Of a DNA stretch of 52,304 nucleotides, positions 7,609 through 16,316 are shown piece by piece. Made by a program: the position numbers and the translations under genes. This DNA comes from Streptomyces aureus (GTDB lineage Bacteria > Actinomycetota > Actinomycetes > Streptomycetales > Streptomycetaceae), in assembly GCF_001418135.1 (NCBI RefSeq), contig NZ_LIPQ01000009.1, forward strand, positions 1 to 52,304, written 5' to 3'. The notes beneath the pieces were generated by a model, which searched no databases, was not told the DNA's origin, and was given only the letters and a program-made list of their open reading frames with translations. Numbering within the stretch: the stretch's first letter is position 1; each line of letters begins with the position of its first letter.

Positions 7609-8565
7609 TCAGCCCTTGGCGACGGCGCGCAGCCGGTCCACCACGTCGGCCCGCAGATCGGCCGGTTCCAGTACGACGACATCGGGGCCGAACTCGACGA
7701 GCCAGGCGTCGAGGCCGTGCCCGTACGGGATCTCCAGGTCGTCCCAGCCGTCGGTGCCCTCGGTCACGGACTGGGCGCGGGCGCGCAGCGGGTAGCCGCA
7801 GCCGGTGCGCAGCCGGATCCGGGCGGAGCGGGTGGCGGTCTCGCCGGCCCAGCTCTCCACGGTCTCGCGGACGGTGACGACGTCGGGCACGGGCGCGGTG
7901 AAGGCGCCGGCCCGGGAGCGGACCTTGCCGGTGATGCGGGAGAGCCGGAAGACGCGCTCGGCGCCGCGGTCGCGGTCCCAGCCGGCCAGGTACCAGTGGC
8001 CGCGCCAGCATTCGAGGGTCCAGGGTTCGACCTGGCGGGCCTCGGGGCGGGCGGCGTTGGCCTTGCGGTAGTCGAAGGTGACGGGCCGGCGGTCGCGGCA
8101 GGCCAGCATCAGCGGTTCGAAGGCGGCCTCGTGGACGGGGATCCGCGGTTCGAGGGCGCTGGGCTGGGTGTCGTACGAGTCCTCCGCCTCCGGCATGCCG
8201 GCGGCGCGGAGCTTCTGCAGGGCGCCGCTGGCGGCCCCGGCGAGGCGGGCCTGCTGCCAGACCTTGGCGGCGAGGCCGAGCGCGGCGGCCTCCTCGGCGT
8301 CCAGGGTGATGGGTGGCAGCCGGTTGGAGTCGCGGCGGGCCAGGTAGCCGGTCTCGCCCTCCAGGTTCTCGACGGTCTCGATGACGAGGCCGAGCTCGCG
8401 GAGATCGTCCTTGTCGCGCTCGAACATGCGGTTGAACGCGTCGTCACCGCTCGCTTCGAGGTAGGCCTCGATGGAGCCGCGGAGCTCCCGCTTGCTCAGC
8501 GGGCGGCGTGTCCCGAGCAGGCACAGCGCGAGATTCATCAGCCGCTCGGACTTGGCAATCGCCAT
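7609..8565 (-). CDS. pafB: WYL-domain transcriptional regulator PafB
   Basis: The 318-residue protein starts MAIAKSERLMNLALCLL with a winged-helix region (PLSKRELRGSIEAYLEASGDDAFNRMFERDKDDLRELGL, about residues 22-60) typical of PafB, followed by a WYL domain (VTFDYRKANAARPEARQVEPWTLECWRGHWYLAGWD) and a C-terminal WCX-like domain. It acts with PafC as a heterodimeric transcription activator. ATG 8565 was chosen over an upstream ATG (8595) because the family begins at MAIAKSER; no strong ribosome site is visible. It is separated from the upstream FKBP gene by a strong hairpin (8665-8700), so a promoter probably lies between that hairpin and the start. Confidence 0.9.
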   Translation of the reverse strand: MAIAKSERLMNLALCLLGTRRPLSKRELRGSIEAYLEASGDDAFNRMFERDKDDLRELGLVIETVENLEGETGYLARRDSNRLPPITLDAEEAAALGLAAKVWQQARLAGAASGALQKLRAAGMPEAEDSYDTQPSALEPRIPVHEAAFEPLMLACRDRRPVTFDYRKANAARPEARQVEPWTLECWRGHWYLAGWDRDRGAERVFRLSRITGKVRSRAGAFTAPVPDVVTVRETVESWAGETATRSARIRLRTGCGYPLRARAQSVTEGTDGWDDLEIPYGHGLDAWLVEFGPDVVVLEPADLRADVVDRLRAVAKG

Positions 8566-8664
8566 CGACGCCCCGCACCCCTTCGCCGGTTCCACTTCTC
8601 GGACGTCCGACCGTACCGCCCCGGGGTGTCGGGACCAAAGCCGGGACCGGAGCCTGGAGCACGG

Positions 8665-8700
8665 CCGAGGGCCCCCGCCGGCGATGGCGGGGGCCCTCGG
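8665..8700 (-). terminator. Terminator hairpin after the cytosolic FKBP gene
   Basis: A perfect 15-bp GC stem (8665-8679 with 8686-8700) with 6-nt loop GGCGAT lies 30 bp past the FKBP stop codon. No T-tract. Confidence 0.75.
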
Positions 8701-8729
8701 AGCGACCGGAACCGGTCGGGGTGCGCGGG

Positions 8730-9110
8730 TCAGCGCTTGGTGACGCCCACGAGGTCGCAGACGAAGATCAGCGTCTCGCCCGGGGCGATCTTGCCGCCGG
8801 CACCGCGGTCGCCGTAGGCGAGGTGCGCGGGGATGACCAGCTGGCGGCGGCCGCCGACCTTCATGCCCTGGACGCCCTGGTCCCAGCCCTGGATGACCTG
8901 GCCGGCACCGAGGTGGAAGTCGAGCGGGGCACCGCGGTTCCAGGAGGCGTCGAACTCCTCGCCGGAGTCGAAGGACACACCGACGTAGTGGACCTTCACG
9001 AAGTCACCGGCTTCGGCGAGGTCGCCGTCGCCCTCCCAGATGTCCTTGATCTCCAGGTCCTTCGGCGGCTCGCCACCCGGGAAGTCGATCTCGGGCTTCT
9101 CGATGCTCAC
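8730..9110 (-). CDS. FKBP-type peptidyl-prolyl isomerase (cytosolic)
   Basis: The 126-residue protein is a single FKBP domain: VKVHYVGVSFDSGEEFDASWNRGAPLDF, LGAGQVIQGWDQGVQGMKVGGRRQL and IPAHLAYGDRGAGGKIAPGETLIFVCDL, covering the usual active-site Tyr, Phe, Asp, Trp and Tyr positions. It catalyses cis-trans proline isomerisation in protein folding. GTG 9110 is preferred because AGGAG lies 7 nt upstream and the protein then starts SIEKPEIDFPGGEPP; an in-frame ATG at 9125 overlaps that ribosome site. It lies 43 bp downstream of the FKBP lipoprotein gene, suggesting a two-gene transcript ending at the hairpin 8665-8700. Confidence 0.93.
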   Translation of the reverse strand: MSIEKPEIDFPGGEPPKDLEIKDIWEGDGDLAEAGDFVKVHYVGVSFDSGEEFDASWNRGAPLDFHLGAGQVIQGWDQGVQGMKVGGRRQLVIPAHLAYGDRGAGGKIAPGETLIFVCDLVGVTKR

Positions 9111-9153
9111 TGAACTGCTCCTCATGCTGATGAACTGCGTGATCGGGACAGTC

Positions 9154-10095
9154 TTACATCTTCGTCAGGATGTCCACGGCGAACACCAGCGTGGAGTTCT
9201 TCGGGATGCCCTGCTGCTCCTTGTCGCCGAACGCCTCGGACGGCGGGGCGACGATGAGGACGCGGCTGCCGACCGTCTTGCCGACGAGACCGTCCTTGAG
9301 GCCCTTCAGCGTGAGCTGCGAGAGCGGGAAGTTCGCGGGCTTGCCCGAGGTGTACGTCGAGTCGAAGACCTTGCCGTCCTTCCACAGGGCGGCGACGTAG
9401 TTCACGACGACCGTGTCGGTGGCCGTCACGGCCTCGCCCTTGGCCTCGAGCACGTAGTTCGAGACGAGCTTGGTCGGCGGGTCGACCTTGGGGACCGTCA
9501 GCGAGGGGGCCTTGCCGTCGGTGTTCGTGCCGACCTTCGGCAGGTCCTTGTTGTCCTGGGCGACCGGCGTGCCGGTGGCGGACTTGGGGATCGTGACGGA
9601 CTTCAGGATGTCCACGACGAAGACGAGGGTGGCGTTCGGCTGGATGCTCGGCGGCGAACCCTTCTCGCCGTAGCCGAGCTCCGGCGGGATGCCGACCTCG
9701 ATGCGGCTGCCGACCTTCTGTCCTTCGAGGGCCTGCTCCCAGCCCTTGATGACCTGGCCCTCGCCCAGCGTCACGCTGAAGGGCTCGCCACGGTCGAAGC
9801 TGTTGTCGAAGGGGGTGGTGGAGTCCCAGGCCTGACCCAGGTAGTTCACCGAGAGCGCGTCGCCCTTCTTCGTCACCGCGCCCTTGCCCTCGCTGATGAC
9901 GTTGACCTTGAGTTCCTTGGGCGGGGCGCCCTCGCCCTTGGCGAGGGTCGGCTTCTCGCCGAACTTGGCCCCCGCGGTGATGGCGGGCAGCCCGTTCGTC
10001 ATCGAAGCGGAATCGGAGCCCTTGTCGTCGCTGCCGCACGCCGCTGTGGAGAGCAGCAGCAGCGGGACGACGAGAAGGCCGGCAAGTCGGCGCAC
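9154..10095 (-). CDS. Lipoprotein with two FKBP-type prolyl isomerase domains
   Basis: The 313-residue product starts at GTG 10095 (GAGGA ribosome site 4-5 nt upstream) with a lipoprotein signal (VRRLAGLLVVPLLLLSTAAC); Cys20 is the predicted lipidation site. The first FKBP domain (about residues 50-165) is canonical: LSVNYLGQAWDSTTPFDNSF, LGEGQVIKGWEQALEGQKVG and IPPELGYGEKG. The second (about 200-313) is divergent: VVVNYVAALWKDGKVFDSTY, then LKGLKDGLVGKTVGSRVLIV, lacking the VIxGW motif and its Trp, so it may bind substrate rather than catalyse. It is predicted to act outside the membrane on secreted proteins. It is paired with the cytosolic FKBP gene downstream. Confidence 0.92.
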   Translation of the reverse strand: MRRLAGLLVVPLLLLSTAACGSDDKGSDSASMTNGLPAITAGAKFGEKPTLAKGEGAPPKELKVNVISEGKGAVTKKGDALSVNYLGQAWDSTTPFDNSFDRGEPFSVTLGEGQVIKGWEQALEGQKVGSRIEVGIPPELGYGEKGSPPSIQPNATLVFVVDILKSVTIPKSATGTPVAQDNKDLPKVGTNTDGKAPSLTVPKVDPPTKLVSNYVLEAKGEAVTATDTVVVNYVAALWKDGKVFDSTYTSGKPANFPLSQLTLKGLKDGLVGKTVGSRVLIVAPPSEAFGDKEQQGIPKNSTLVFAVDILTKM

Positions 10096-10163
10096 GTGTT
10101 CCTCAGATCTCAGACGGCACAGTAGTTGTCCCGACACTCTAGGGGACCCTCCTGTCACGTCGA

Positions 10164-10192
10164 GGGCCCCGCACGCCAAACGTGCGGGGCCC
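10164..10192 (-). terminator. Terminator hairpin after pafA
   Basis: A perfect 12-bp stem (10164-10175 with 10181-10192) with a 5-nt loop CCAAA lies 22 bp past the pafA stop. No T-tract. Confidence 0.75.
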
Positions 10193-10213
10193 ACAGGTGC
10201 TGGTGCGACCGGC

Positions 10214-11575
10214 CTACATTCCGGCGATCAGCTTTTCGACGCGGTCGTCGACGGAGCGGAACGGGTCCTTGCACAACACCGTGCGCTGTGCCTGGTCGTT
10301 CAGCTTGAGGTGGACCCAGTCGACGGTGAAGTCCCGTCGCTGCTCCTGGGCGCGGCGGATGAAGTCGCCGCGGAGCCGGGCCCGAGTGGTCTGCGGGGGC
10401 ACCGACTTGCCCTCGAAGATCTTCATGTCGTTGCAGATCCGAGCCGCCTGGCCGTTCTTCTGCAGCAGGTAGTACAGCCCACGACGGCGGTGGATGTCGT
10501 GGTAGGCGAGGTCTATCTGCGCGACCCTCGGGTTCGACATGGTCATGTTGTGCTTGGCCCGGTAGCGCTCGATGAGCCGGTGCTTCATGACCCAGTCGAT
10601 CTCGGTCTCGATCCTGTCGAGGCGCTCGCTCTCGATCGCGTCGAGCGTGCGGCCCCACAGCTCCAGGACCTGGGCGACGGTGCCGTTTCGGATCCCGCGG
10701 CGGTCGACGAAGTCGACGGCCTTCTCGTAGTACTCGCGCTGGACCTCCAGGGCGGAGGCCTCGCGGCCGCTGGCGAGCCGGACCTTGCGCTGTCCGGTGA
10801 TGTCGTGGCTGACCTCGCGGATGGCCCGGATCGGGTTCTCCAGGGTCAGGTCGCGCATCACGGTGCCGGCCTCGATCATGCGGAGCACCAGGTCGGTGGC
10901 GCCGACCTTGAGCAGCATGGTCGTCTCCGACATGTTCGAGTCGCCCACGATGACGTGCAGCCGGCGGTAGCGCTCGGCGTCCGCGTGCGGCTCGTCGCGG
11001 GTGTTGATGATGGGGCGTGAGCGGGTGGTCGCGGAGCTGACGCCCTCCCAGATGTGCTCGGCGCGCTGGGAGACGCAGAACACCGCTCCGCGCGGGGTCT
11101 GGAGGACCTTTCCCGCGCCGCAGATGAGCTGCCGGGTGACCAGGAACGGAATGAGGATGTCCGCGAGCCGGGAGAACTCTCCGTGGCGGGCGACGAGATA
11201 GTTCTCGTGGCAGCCGTAGGAGTTTCCGGCCGAGTCGGTGTTGTTCTTGAAGAGGTAGACGTCGCCCGCGATTCCCTCCTCGTGCAGGCGGCGTTCGGCG
11301 TCGACGAGCAGGCCCTCGAGAATGCGCTCACCGGCCTTGTCGTGGGTGACCAGTTCGGTCACGTTGTCGCATTCCGGTGTGGCGTATTCCGGATGCGATC
11401 CCACGTCCAGGTACAGGCGGGCGCCGTTCCGCAGGAAGACATTGCTGCTGCGGCCCCATGACACGACACGGCGGAAGAGGTAGCGCGCCACTTCGTCAGG
11501 AGACAGTCGGCGCTGTCCCCTGAACGTGCACGTGACGCCGTACTCGTTCTCCAGCCCGAAAATGCGGCGGTCCAT
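10214..11575 (-). CDS. pafA: Pup-protein ligase PafA
   Basis: The 453-residue enzyme belongs to the glutamine-synthetase-like PafA/Dop family. Visible signatures are IFGLENEYG at the N-terminus (the ATP/Mg-binding Glu), [42 protein letters not shown] and the basic C-terminal domain. PafA phosphorylates the C-terminal Glu of Pup and joins it to lysines on targets, marking them for the Arc-proteasome. It lacks the insertion after the first strand that marks Dop (compare 16317-17828). No ribosome site is visible, but TAATGT lies exactly 6 nt before the ATG (11582-11587), so the mRNA is probably leaderless. Confidence 0.97.
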   Translation of the reverse strand: MDRRIFGLENEYGVTCTFRGQRRLSPDEVARYLFRRVVSWGRSSNVFLRNGARLYLDVGSHPEYATPECDNVTELVTHDKAGERILEGLLVDAERRLHEEGIAGDVYLFKNNTDSAGNSYGCHENYLVARHGEFSRLADILIPFLVTRQLICGAGKVLQTPRGAVFCVSQRAEHIWEGVSSATTRSRPIINTRDEPHADAERYRRLHVIVGDSNMSETTMLLKVGATDLVLRMIEAGTVMRDLTLENPIRAIREVSHDITGQRKVRLASGREASALEVQREYYEKAVDFVDRRGIRNGTVAQVLELWGRTLDAIESERLDRIETEIDWVMKHRLIERYRAKHNMTMSNPRVAQIDLAYHDIHRRRGLYYLLQKNGQAARICNDMKIFEGKSVPPQTTRARLRGDFIRRAQEQRRDFTVDWVHLKLNDQAQRTVLCKDPFRSVDDRVEKLIAGM

Positions 11576-11581
11576 GTCTGA

Positions 11582-11587
11582 ACATTA
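11582..11587 (-). promoter_or_regulatory. Candidate -10 element for a leaderless pafA mRNA
   Basis: On the minus strand TAATGT (fits TANNNT) is followed by 6 nt and then the pafA ATG, the spacing expected when transcription starts at the start codon. No ribosome site is present. The -35 is weak (GTTTCA). Confidence 0.5.
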
Positions 11588-11644
11588 CGCCTGACGGCCT
11601 GCGCTGAAACCGGGTTGGACGTTCCCGTTTCGATCATTTTCCGA

Positions 11645-12925
11645 TCAGTGCGTGTTCTTTTCCGTGTGTACGGAGGTGGGAACGCCCGCACCCACGGCGT
11701 GTCGCGGCTCGGCCCCGGGGGTTCCGGGGGCCGCGGGCACGTGGAGGACACGGCCGGTGGCGAGCAGGACGAGGAGGGCGACCAGGCCGCCCGCCCCGGC
11801 GACGGCGAATCCGGCGACCGTCCCGGCGAGTTCGATGGCGGGGCCCGCCACGGCGGAGCCGAGGGCCGAACCGACGCCGAAGGTGGTGACGAGCCAGGAG
11901 AAGGCCTCGGTGACCGTGCCGCGCGGCGCGTGCCGGTCCACGACGATGAACGCGCAGGCGAGGACGGGCGCCAGGAAGAGCCCGGCGAGGGCCGCGAGGC
12001 CGGCCATGGCGACGGGGCCCGGGGTGAGCACCAGCGGCAGGTAGCAGACCGCGAGGAGCAGGACGAGGACGCGCAGCCGCCGCTCGGGGGCTCCGGACCA
12101 CTGCCGGGCACCGTAGGTGACACCGCCGACGAGGGCGCCGAGGCCGAGCGCGGCCATCAGCCAGCCGTAGACGGACGGGGTGCCCCGGTCGTCGGCGTAG
12201 GCGACGGCGGCGACGGTGATGGAGCCGAGCGCGAGGCCGACGAAGAAGAACGAGCCGAGGAGGGCGAGGAGGCCCGGGGAGCGCAGGGCGCCCAGCCAGT
12301 GGGCCTCGCGGGGCGCGGAACGCCAGGTGCGGGAGGGCTCGGAGAGGACGACGGCGAGGGCGCCGAGGACGCCGAGGAGGTTGATGACCAGGAGGGCGGC
12401 GGCGGGCGACCGGAGGGAGACCAGGAGGGTCAGCAGCAGCGGGCCGACGGTGAACATGACCTCCTGTGCGACCGCGTCCATGGCGTACGCGCGGTGGACC
12501 CGGTCCTCGCGGCCGAGGACGCTCGGCCACAGGGCCCGCAGCCCGCCCTCCAGGGGCGGTGTGAAGAGTCCGGCGACGACGACGGCCGCGTAGGCGAGGC
12601 CGAGGTGGCCGATGCCGGTCAGGGCGAGCAGGGCCATGCCGAGGGCGGAGAGGACCGCGGCGGGCAGCTGGACGCGGGGCTGGCCCTTGAGGTCGACGGC
12701 GCGGCCGAGGAGGGGCTGGCCGACGGCGGTGGCGACGCCGTAGGCGGCGATGAGGCCGCCGGCCAGGGTGTAGCTGCCGCCCTGGTCGCGGACGAAGAGG
12801 GTGATGGCGATGGGGCCGACGCCGTTGGGCAGGCGCCCCACGAGGGTGCCGGCGAGCAGCCGGGCCGCGTGCGGCGCCCGGAGTATGTCGAGATAGCCGC
12901 CTCGTGCCGGGGCCTCGGTGGCCAT
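11645..12925 (-). CDS. MFS transporter (probable efflux permease)
   Basis: The 426-residue protein has about 12 hydrophobic segments, with the inter-helix loop GRAVDLKGQPRV after TM2 in place of the classic MFS motif. It begins MATEAPARGGYLDILRAPHAARLLAGTLVGRLPNG, a pattern common in actinobacterial MFS exporters. ATG 12925 is supported by GGGGAG 5 nt upstream; an upstream ATG at 13012 lies inside the divergent promoter region. It is divergent from a LacI-type regulator (13060), which probably controls it. The substrate cannot be read from sequence. It separates pafA from the proteasome genes. Confidence 0.88.
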   Translation of the reverse strand: MATEAPARGGYLDILRAPHAARLLAGTLVGRLPNGVGPIAITLFVRDQGGSYTLAGGLIAAYGVATAVGQPLLGRAVDLKGQPRVQLPAAVLSALGMALLALTGIGHLGLAYAAVVVAGLFTPPLEGGLRALWPSVLGREDRVHRAYAMDAVAQEVMFTVGPLLLTLLVSLRSPAAALLVINLLGVLGALAVVLSEPSRTWRSAPREAHWLGALRSPGLLALLGSFFFVGLALGSITVAAVAYADDRGTPSVYGWLMAALGLGALVGGVTYGARQWSGAPERRLRVLVLLLAVCYLPLVLTPGPVAMAGLAALAGLFLAPVLACAFIVVDRHAPRGTVTEAFSWLVTTFGVGSALGSAVAGPAIELAGTVAGFAVAGAGGLVALLVLLATGRVLHVPAAPGTPGAEPRHAVGAGVPTSVHTEKNTH

Positions 12926-12960
12926 GTGGTCTCCCCTCGCCTCGGACCGCGCCGAGGTTT

Positions 12961-12987
12961 TACGTATAACTTCCGTGGTCATACGTA
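12961..12987. promoter_or_regulatory. Candidate operator between MFS gene and LacI-type regulator
   Basis: TACGTAT (12961-12967) and ATACGTA (12981-12987) form a 7-bp inverted repeat with 13 bp between arms, in an AT-richer patch of the 134-bp divergent intergenic region. It is a plausible site for the regulator encoded at 13060; the long spacer is unusual for LacI proteins, whose operators are usually compact palindromes. Confidence 0.4.
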
Positions 12988-13059
12988 CCATGTCGGCAGC
13001 GCGCGGGTCCACCCCGCGCCCAGTGACCGGTTCGTGGACCGCCCGACGCGGAGGCTTGT

Positions 13060-14079
13060 GTGCAGACCCCGGAGCCGCTCGGCGGCACCCGCCCCACCAG
13101 CCGGGACGTCGCCCGGACCGCGGGTGTCTCCCAGGCCACCGTCTCCCTCGTCCTCGGCGACAAATGGCGCGGCCGTGTGTCGGAACGCACCGCCGGGGCG
13201 GTGCGCGCGGCCGCCCGGGAGCTCGGCTACCGGCCCAACCTGGCCGCCCGTAACCTGCGCCTCGGCCGCACCCGCACCGCCATGCTCGTCGTCCCGGCCC
13301 TCACCAACGAGTTCTTCGCGCACGTCTACACGGGAGCGGCCGCCGCCGCGGCCCGGCACGGCTTCGGCGTGGTCCTCTACCCCTCCCCCGACGGCCTGGG
13401 CCCCGCTCGGGACCCCTTCGCCTCGGCGCAGGCCGCCCTCGACGGGGTGATCGCCTCCTCGATGGCGACCGGCGCCCTGGAGGCCTTCCGGGGCACCGAC
13501 CTCCCGCTCGTCATGCTCGACAGCGACCCGGCCGGCCCGGGGGCCGCCGCCCATGTGAACCTCGACGTCGCCGACGGCATGCGCCGGGTGACCGACCACC
13601 TGCTCGGCCTCGGCCACCGCCGCTTCCTGCACCTGGCCTCCGCGGCCCCGTCCTGGACCTTCGACGTGCGGGCCGCCACCCTCGCCCACGCCCTGCGCGG
13701 CACGGAGGTGCGCACCGAGCGGTCGCCGCTGAACGTCGCGGACGCGTGGGAGGCCGCGGGCCGGGCCCTCGACGCCCCCGGGCCCCGGCCCACGGCGGTG
13801 ATCTGCGACGACGACATCCTCGCGGTCGGCGTCTGCAAGGCCGCGCGCCGACTGGGACTGCGGGTCCCCGATGACCTGTCGGTGACCGGCTTCGACGACA
13901 TGGCCCTGGCGACGGTGGTCGAGCCGGAACTCACCACCGTGCGGCTGCCCGCCGAGGAGTTCGGCCGGCGGGGCATGGAGGCCCTCCTCGCCGTCCTCGC
14001 GGGCGAACGGCCCCGGCCGGACACCCTTCCCGTCTCCCTGGTCCCCCGGGGCTCCTCGGGGCCCGCACCGGCCGCCTGA
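13060..14079 (+). CDS. LacI-family transcriptional regulator
   Basis: The 339-residue protein has an N-terminal LacI helix-turn-helix (SRDVARTAGVSQATVSLVLG, about residues 14-33) and hinge helix (RELGYRPNLAARNLR), followed by a periplasmic-binding-like sensor domain (TAMLVVPALTNEFFAHVYTGAAAAA, VICDDDILAVGVCKAARRLGLRVPDDLSVTGFDD). It starts at GTG 13060 with GAGG 5 nt upstream. It most likely represses the divergent MFS gene and itself in response to a small ligand, often a sugar in this family. It ends at a long hairpin shared with prcA. Confidence 0.93.
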   Translation: MQTPEPLGGTRPTSRDVARTAGVSQATVSLVLGDKWRGRVSERTAGAVRAAARELGYRPNLAARNLRLGRTRTAMLVVPALTNEFFAHVYTGAAAAAARHGFGVVLYPSPDGLGPARDPFASAQAALDGVIASSMATGALEAFRGTDLPLVMLDSDPAGPGAAAHVNLDVADGMRRVTDHLLGLGHRRFLHLASAAPSWTFDVRAATLAHALRGTEVRTERSPLNVADAWEAAGRALDAPGPRPTAVICDDDILAVGVCKAARRLGLRVPDDLSVTGFDDMALATVVEPELTTVRLPAEEFGRRGMEALLAVLAGERPRPDTLPVSLVPRGSSGPAPAA

Positions 14080-14090
14080 GGGCGGACACG

Positions 14091-14135
14091 CCGGAGGGGC
14101 CCCGACCGCGCACACGCGGACCGGGGCCCCTCCGG
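14091..14135. terminator. Bidirectional terminator between lacI-type gene and prcA
   Basis: A 14-bp perfect outer stem (14091-14104 with 14122-14135) encloses an inner stem CCGCG/CGCGG around loop CACA. It lies between convergent genes (stop at 14079 on plus, stop at 14146 on minus). Confidence 0.8.
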
Positions 14136-14145
14136 GCCGTGCCGA

Positions 14146-14898
14146 CTACTCCTCGGGAGCCTCGTCCGAGGGCTCGTCCGTCTTCGCCACCGCCGCGTTG
14201 TCCGCCTCCAGGAGACGCGACAGCTGACGGCCGACGATCCGCTTGAACTTGCGCTGCTGCGGCCGCGTACGGTCCAGGACCGCCACCTCCAGGCGCTCCG
14301 CGGGGATCTCCCGCTCGCTGCCGTTGGTGTCCCGCGAGAGCGCCTGTACGGCCAGTCTCAGGGCCTCGGCCAGGGACATGCCGTCCCGGTGCCGCTGGTC
14401 CAGGAAGGAGCCGATCTGCTCGGCGTTCCCGCCGACCGCGACCGAGCCGTGCTCGTCCACGATCGAGCCGTCGTGCGGCAGCCGGTAGATCTGGTCGCCC
14501 GACGGCTCGGTGCCGACCTCGGCGACGACCAGTTCCACCTCGTAGGGCTTCTCCCCCGCGCTGGAGAAGATCGTGCCGAGCGTCTGGGCGTAGACGTTGG
14601 CCAGGCCGCGCGCGGTGACGTCGTCCCGGTCGTAGGTGTAGCCCCGCAGGTCGGCGTAGCGCACGCCGCCGATGCGGAGGTTCTCGTACTCGTTGTACTT
14701 GCCGGCGGCCGCGAAACCGATCCGGTCGTAGATCTCGCTGAACTTGTGCAGCGCGCGGGACGGGTTCTCACCGACGAAGACGATCCCGTCGGTGTACTGG
14801 AGGACGACAAGGCTGCGGCCTCGGGCGATGCCCTTGCGGGCGTACTCCGCCCGGTCGGCCATGGCCTGCTGGGGTGAGACGTAGAACGGAGTGGACAC
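14146..14898 (-). CDS. prcA: 20S proteasome alpha subunit
   Basis: The 250-residue subunit starts at GTG 14898 (AAAGGGA site upstream) as [28 protein letters not shown], the alpha-type N-terminal gate and H0 helix, then the proteasome fold ([54 protein letters not shown]). It has no catalytic N-terminal Thr, as expected for the outer alpha ring, which gates entry and docks Arc. The C-terminus is acidic (EPSDEAPEE). It is 46 bp downstream of prcB on the same strand. Confidence 0.97.
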   Translation of the reverse strand: MSTPFYVSPQQAMADRAEYARKGIARGRSLVVLQYTDGIVFVGENPSRALHKFSEIYDRIGFAAAGKYNEYENLRIGGVRYADLRGYTYDRDDVTARGLANVYAQTLGTIFSSAGEKPYEVELVVAEVGTEPSGDQIYRLPHDGSIVDEHGSVAVGGNAEQIGSFLDQRHRDGMSLAEALRLAVQALSRDTNGSEREIPAERLEVAVLDRTRPQQRKFKRIVGRQLSRLLEADNAAVAKTDEPSDEAPEE

Positions 14899-14944
14899 CG
14901 GCGGTCCGTCCCTTTCTTCTGGGCTTCAGTCGGGCGACGAGTGG

Positions 14945-15784
14945 TCAGAGCAGGGCGGCGCGGGGCCCGTCGGGCTCCTCGAGGCGCCGCTCGGTGACCG
15001 ACCGGGCCAGCGCGGAGGACTCCCCCTCCGTGAGCCTGCGGTAGCCCTCGTCCGTGATGACCGTGACGATCGGGAAGATCCGGCGCGCCATGTCCGGGCC
15101 CCCGGTCGCCGAGTCGTCGTCCGCCGCGTCGTAGAGCGCCTGCACGACCAGCGTGGTGGCCTCCTGCTCGGTCAGGTCGGCGCGGTAGAGCTTCTTCATC
15201 GAGCCGCGCGCGAAGATCGAGCCGGAGCCGGTGGCGGCGTATCCGTGCTCCTCGGAGCGGCCGCCGGTCACGTCGTAGGAGAAGATCCGCCCCTTCTCCT
15301 TGCCCTCGTCCCAGCCCGCGAAGAGCGGCACGACGGCGAGCCCCTGCATGGCCATGCCGAGGTTGCCCCGGATCATGGTGGAGAGGCGGTTCGCCTTGCC
15401 CTCCAGGGAGAGCGTGACGCCCTCCACCTTCTCGAAGTGCTCCAGCTCCAGCTGGAACAGCTTGACCATCTCCACTGCGAGGCCGGCGGTGCCGGCGATG
15501 CCGACCGCGGAGTACTCGTCGGCAGGGAAGACCTTCTCGATGTCCCGCTGCGCGATCATGTTGCCCATGGTGGCCCGCCGGTCACCGGCGAGCACGACCC
15601 CGCCGGGGAACGTGGCCGCCACGATGGTCGTCCCGTGCGGGGCCTCGACGACCCCGTCGGGGAGCTTCCGCCCGCCCGGCAGCATCTCCGGCGAGTGGTC
15701 CGCCAGGAAGTCGATGAACGAGGACGAGCCCGGCGTCAGGAAGGCCGCCGGCAGACGCCCGGTGCTACGAGGGTTGGCTTCCAC
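14945..15784 (-). CDS. prcB: 20S proteasome beta subunit
   Basis: The 279-residue precursor has a 51-residue propeptide ending HG, followed by [23 protein letters not shown]; autocleavage exposes Thr52 as the N-terminal nucleophile, with the catalytic Asp and Lys in the GDRRAT and VFPADEY regions. This subunit forms the inner proteolytic rings with PrcA. GTG 15784 is chosen because AAGGA lies 5 nt upstream and gives the typical [14 protein letters not shown] propeptide; a longer frame from 15991 would overlap pup and is not supported. A -10-like TAAGGT at 15855-15860 (minus) may give prcB its own promoter after the pup hairpin. Confidence 0.97.
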   Translation of the reverse strand: MEANPRSTGRLPAAFLTPGSSSFIDFLADHSPEMLPGGRKLPDGVVEAPHGTTIVAATFPGGVVLAGDRRATMGNMIAQRDIEKVFPADEYSAVGIAGTAGLAVEMVKLFQLELEHFEKVEGVTLSLEGKANRLSTMIRGNLGMAMQGLAVVPLFAGWDEGKEKGRIFSYDVTGGRSEEHGYAATGSGSIFARGSMKKLYRADLTEQEATTLVVQALYDAADDDSATGGPDMARRIFPIVTVITDEGYRRLTEGESSALARSVTERRLEEPDGPRAALL

Positions 15785-15880
15785 GCGATTCCTTCCGGGT
15801 GGGAGAGTCGGCCCGCCGTGGGAAGCGCCGGCCGATCTTGCTTGCTGTGCACGGACCTTACCCGTGCCACCGCTTGTCAT

Positions 15881-15922
15881 CCGTCCCCGGGCCCGCGGCT
15901 TTCGCCGGGGCTCCGGGGACGG
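15881..15922 (-). terminator. Hairpin between pup and prcB
   Basis: A perfect 10-bp stem (15881-15890 with 15913-15922), extended by an inner GCCC/GGGC pairing, lies 23 bp past the pup stop and about 100 bp before prcB. It could end the short pup message or attenuate read-through into prcB. Confidence 0.6.
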
Positions 15923-15944
15923 GGACGACTGACGCGCCGTGCGG

Positions 15945-16157
15945 CTACTCGCCGCCCTTTTGCACAAACGACCGAACGAAGTCCTCGGCATTCTCCTCGA
16001 GGACGTCGTCGATCTCGTCCAGGACGGAGTCCACGTCGTCGCTCAGCTTCTCCTGGCGCTCCTGGAGGTCGGAGCTCGCCTCCGTGGTGGTCTCCTCGAC
16101 CTCCTCAGTGGAACGCGTCGCCTTCTGCTGTCCGCCGCCGGTGTCCTTGGTCGCCAT
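15945..16157 (-). CDS. pup: Prokaryotic ubiquitin-like protein Pup
   Basis: The 70-residue protein [16 protein letters not shown]... is acidic and intrinsically disordered, with a helical Arc-binding region ([20 protein letters not shown]) and the conserved end [11 protein letters not shown]. The C-terminal residue is already Glu, so PafA can use it directly; in mycobacteria Pup ends in Gln and must first be deamidated by Dop. ATG 16157 is the family start, with GAGGG just upstream; a GTG 9 nt earlier is possible. It lies 159 bp downstream of dop with hairpins between, and is followed by prcB and prcA. Confidence 0.97.
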   Translation of the reverse strand: MATKDTGGGQQKATRSTEEVEETTTEASSDLQERQEKLSDDVDSVLDEIDDVLEENAEDFVRSFVQKGGE

Positions 16158-16254
16158 ATCCCTCACCCCGCTCGAATCGGCCCGCTCGGTTGAGTCCGTA
16201 CAAGATCAGACCCTATAGGGCGGGTCCGACTTCGGCCCCGCAGTTTCGACAACG

Positions 16255-16312
16255 CCCGGGCACTGCTTCCATGATTCCCAGTGCCGGGGTATTTCAGGCC
16301 CCCGCGGGGCCT
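16255..16312 (-). terminator. Paired hairpins after dop
   Basis: Immediately past the dop stop, AGGCCCC/GGGGCCT (16296-16302 with 16306-16312, 3-nt loop) is followed by a second stem (16255-16265 with 16279-16289, one mismatch). Together they are a likely terminator before pup. Confidence 0.6.
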
Positions 16313-16316
16313 CCGA

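Noticed and set aside
15785..15991. Longer prcB start at 15991
   Set aside because: It overlaps pup and the hairpin, and would add 69 residues unlike a proteasome propeptide. GTG 15784 has a good ribosome site.
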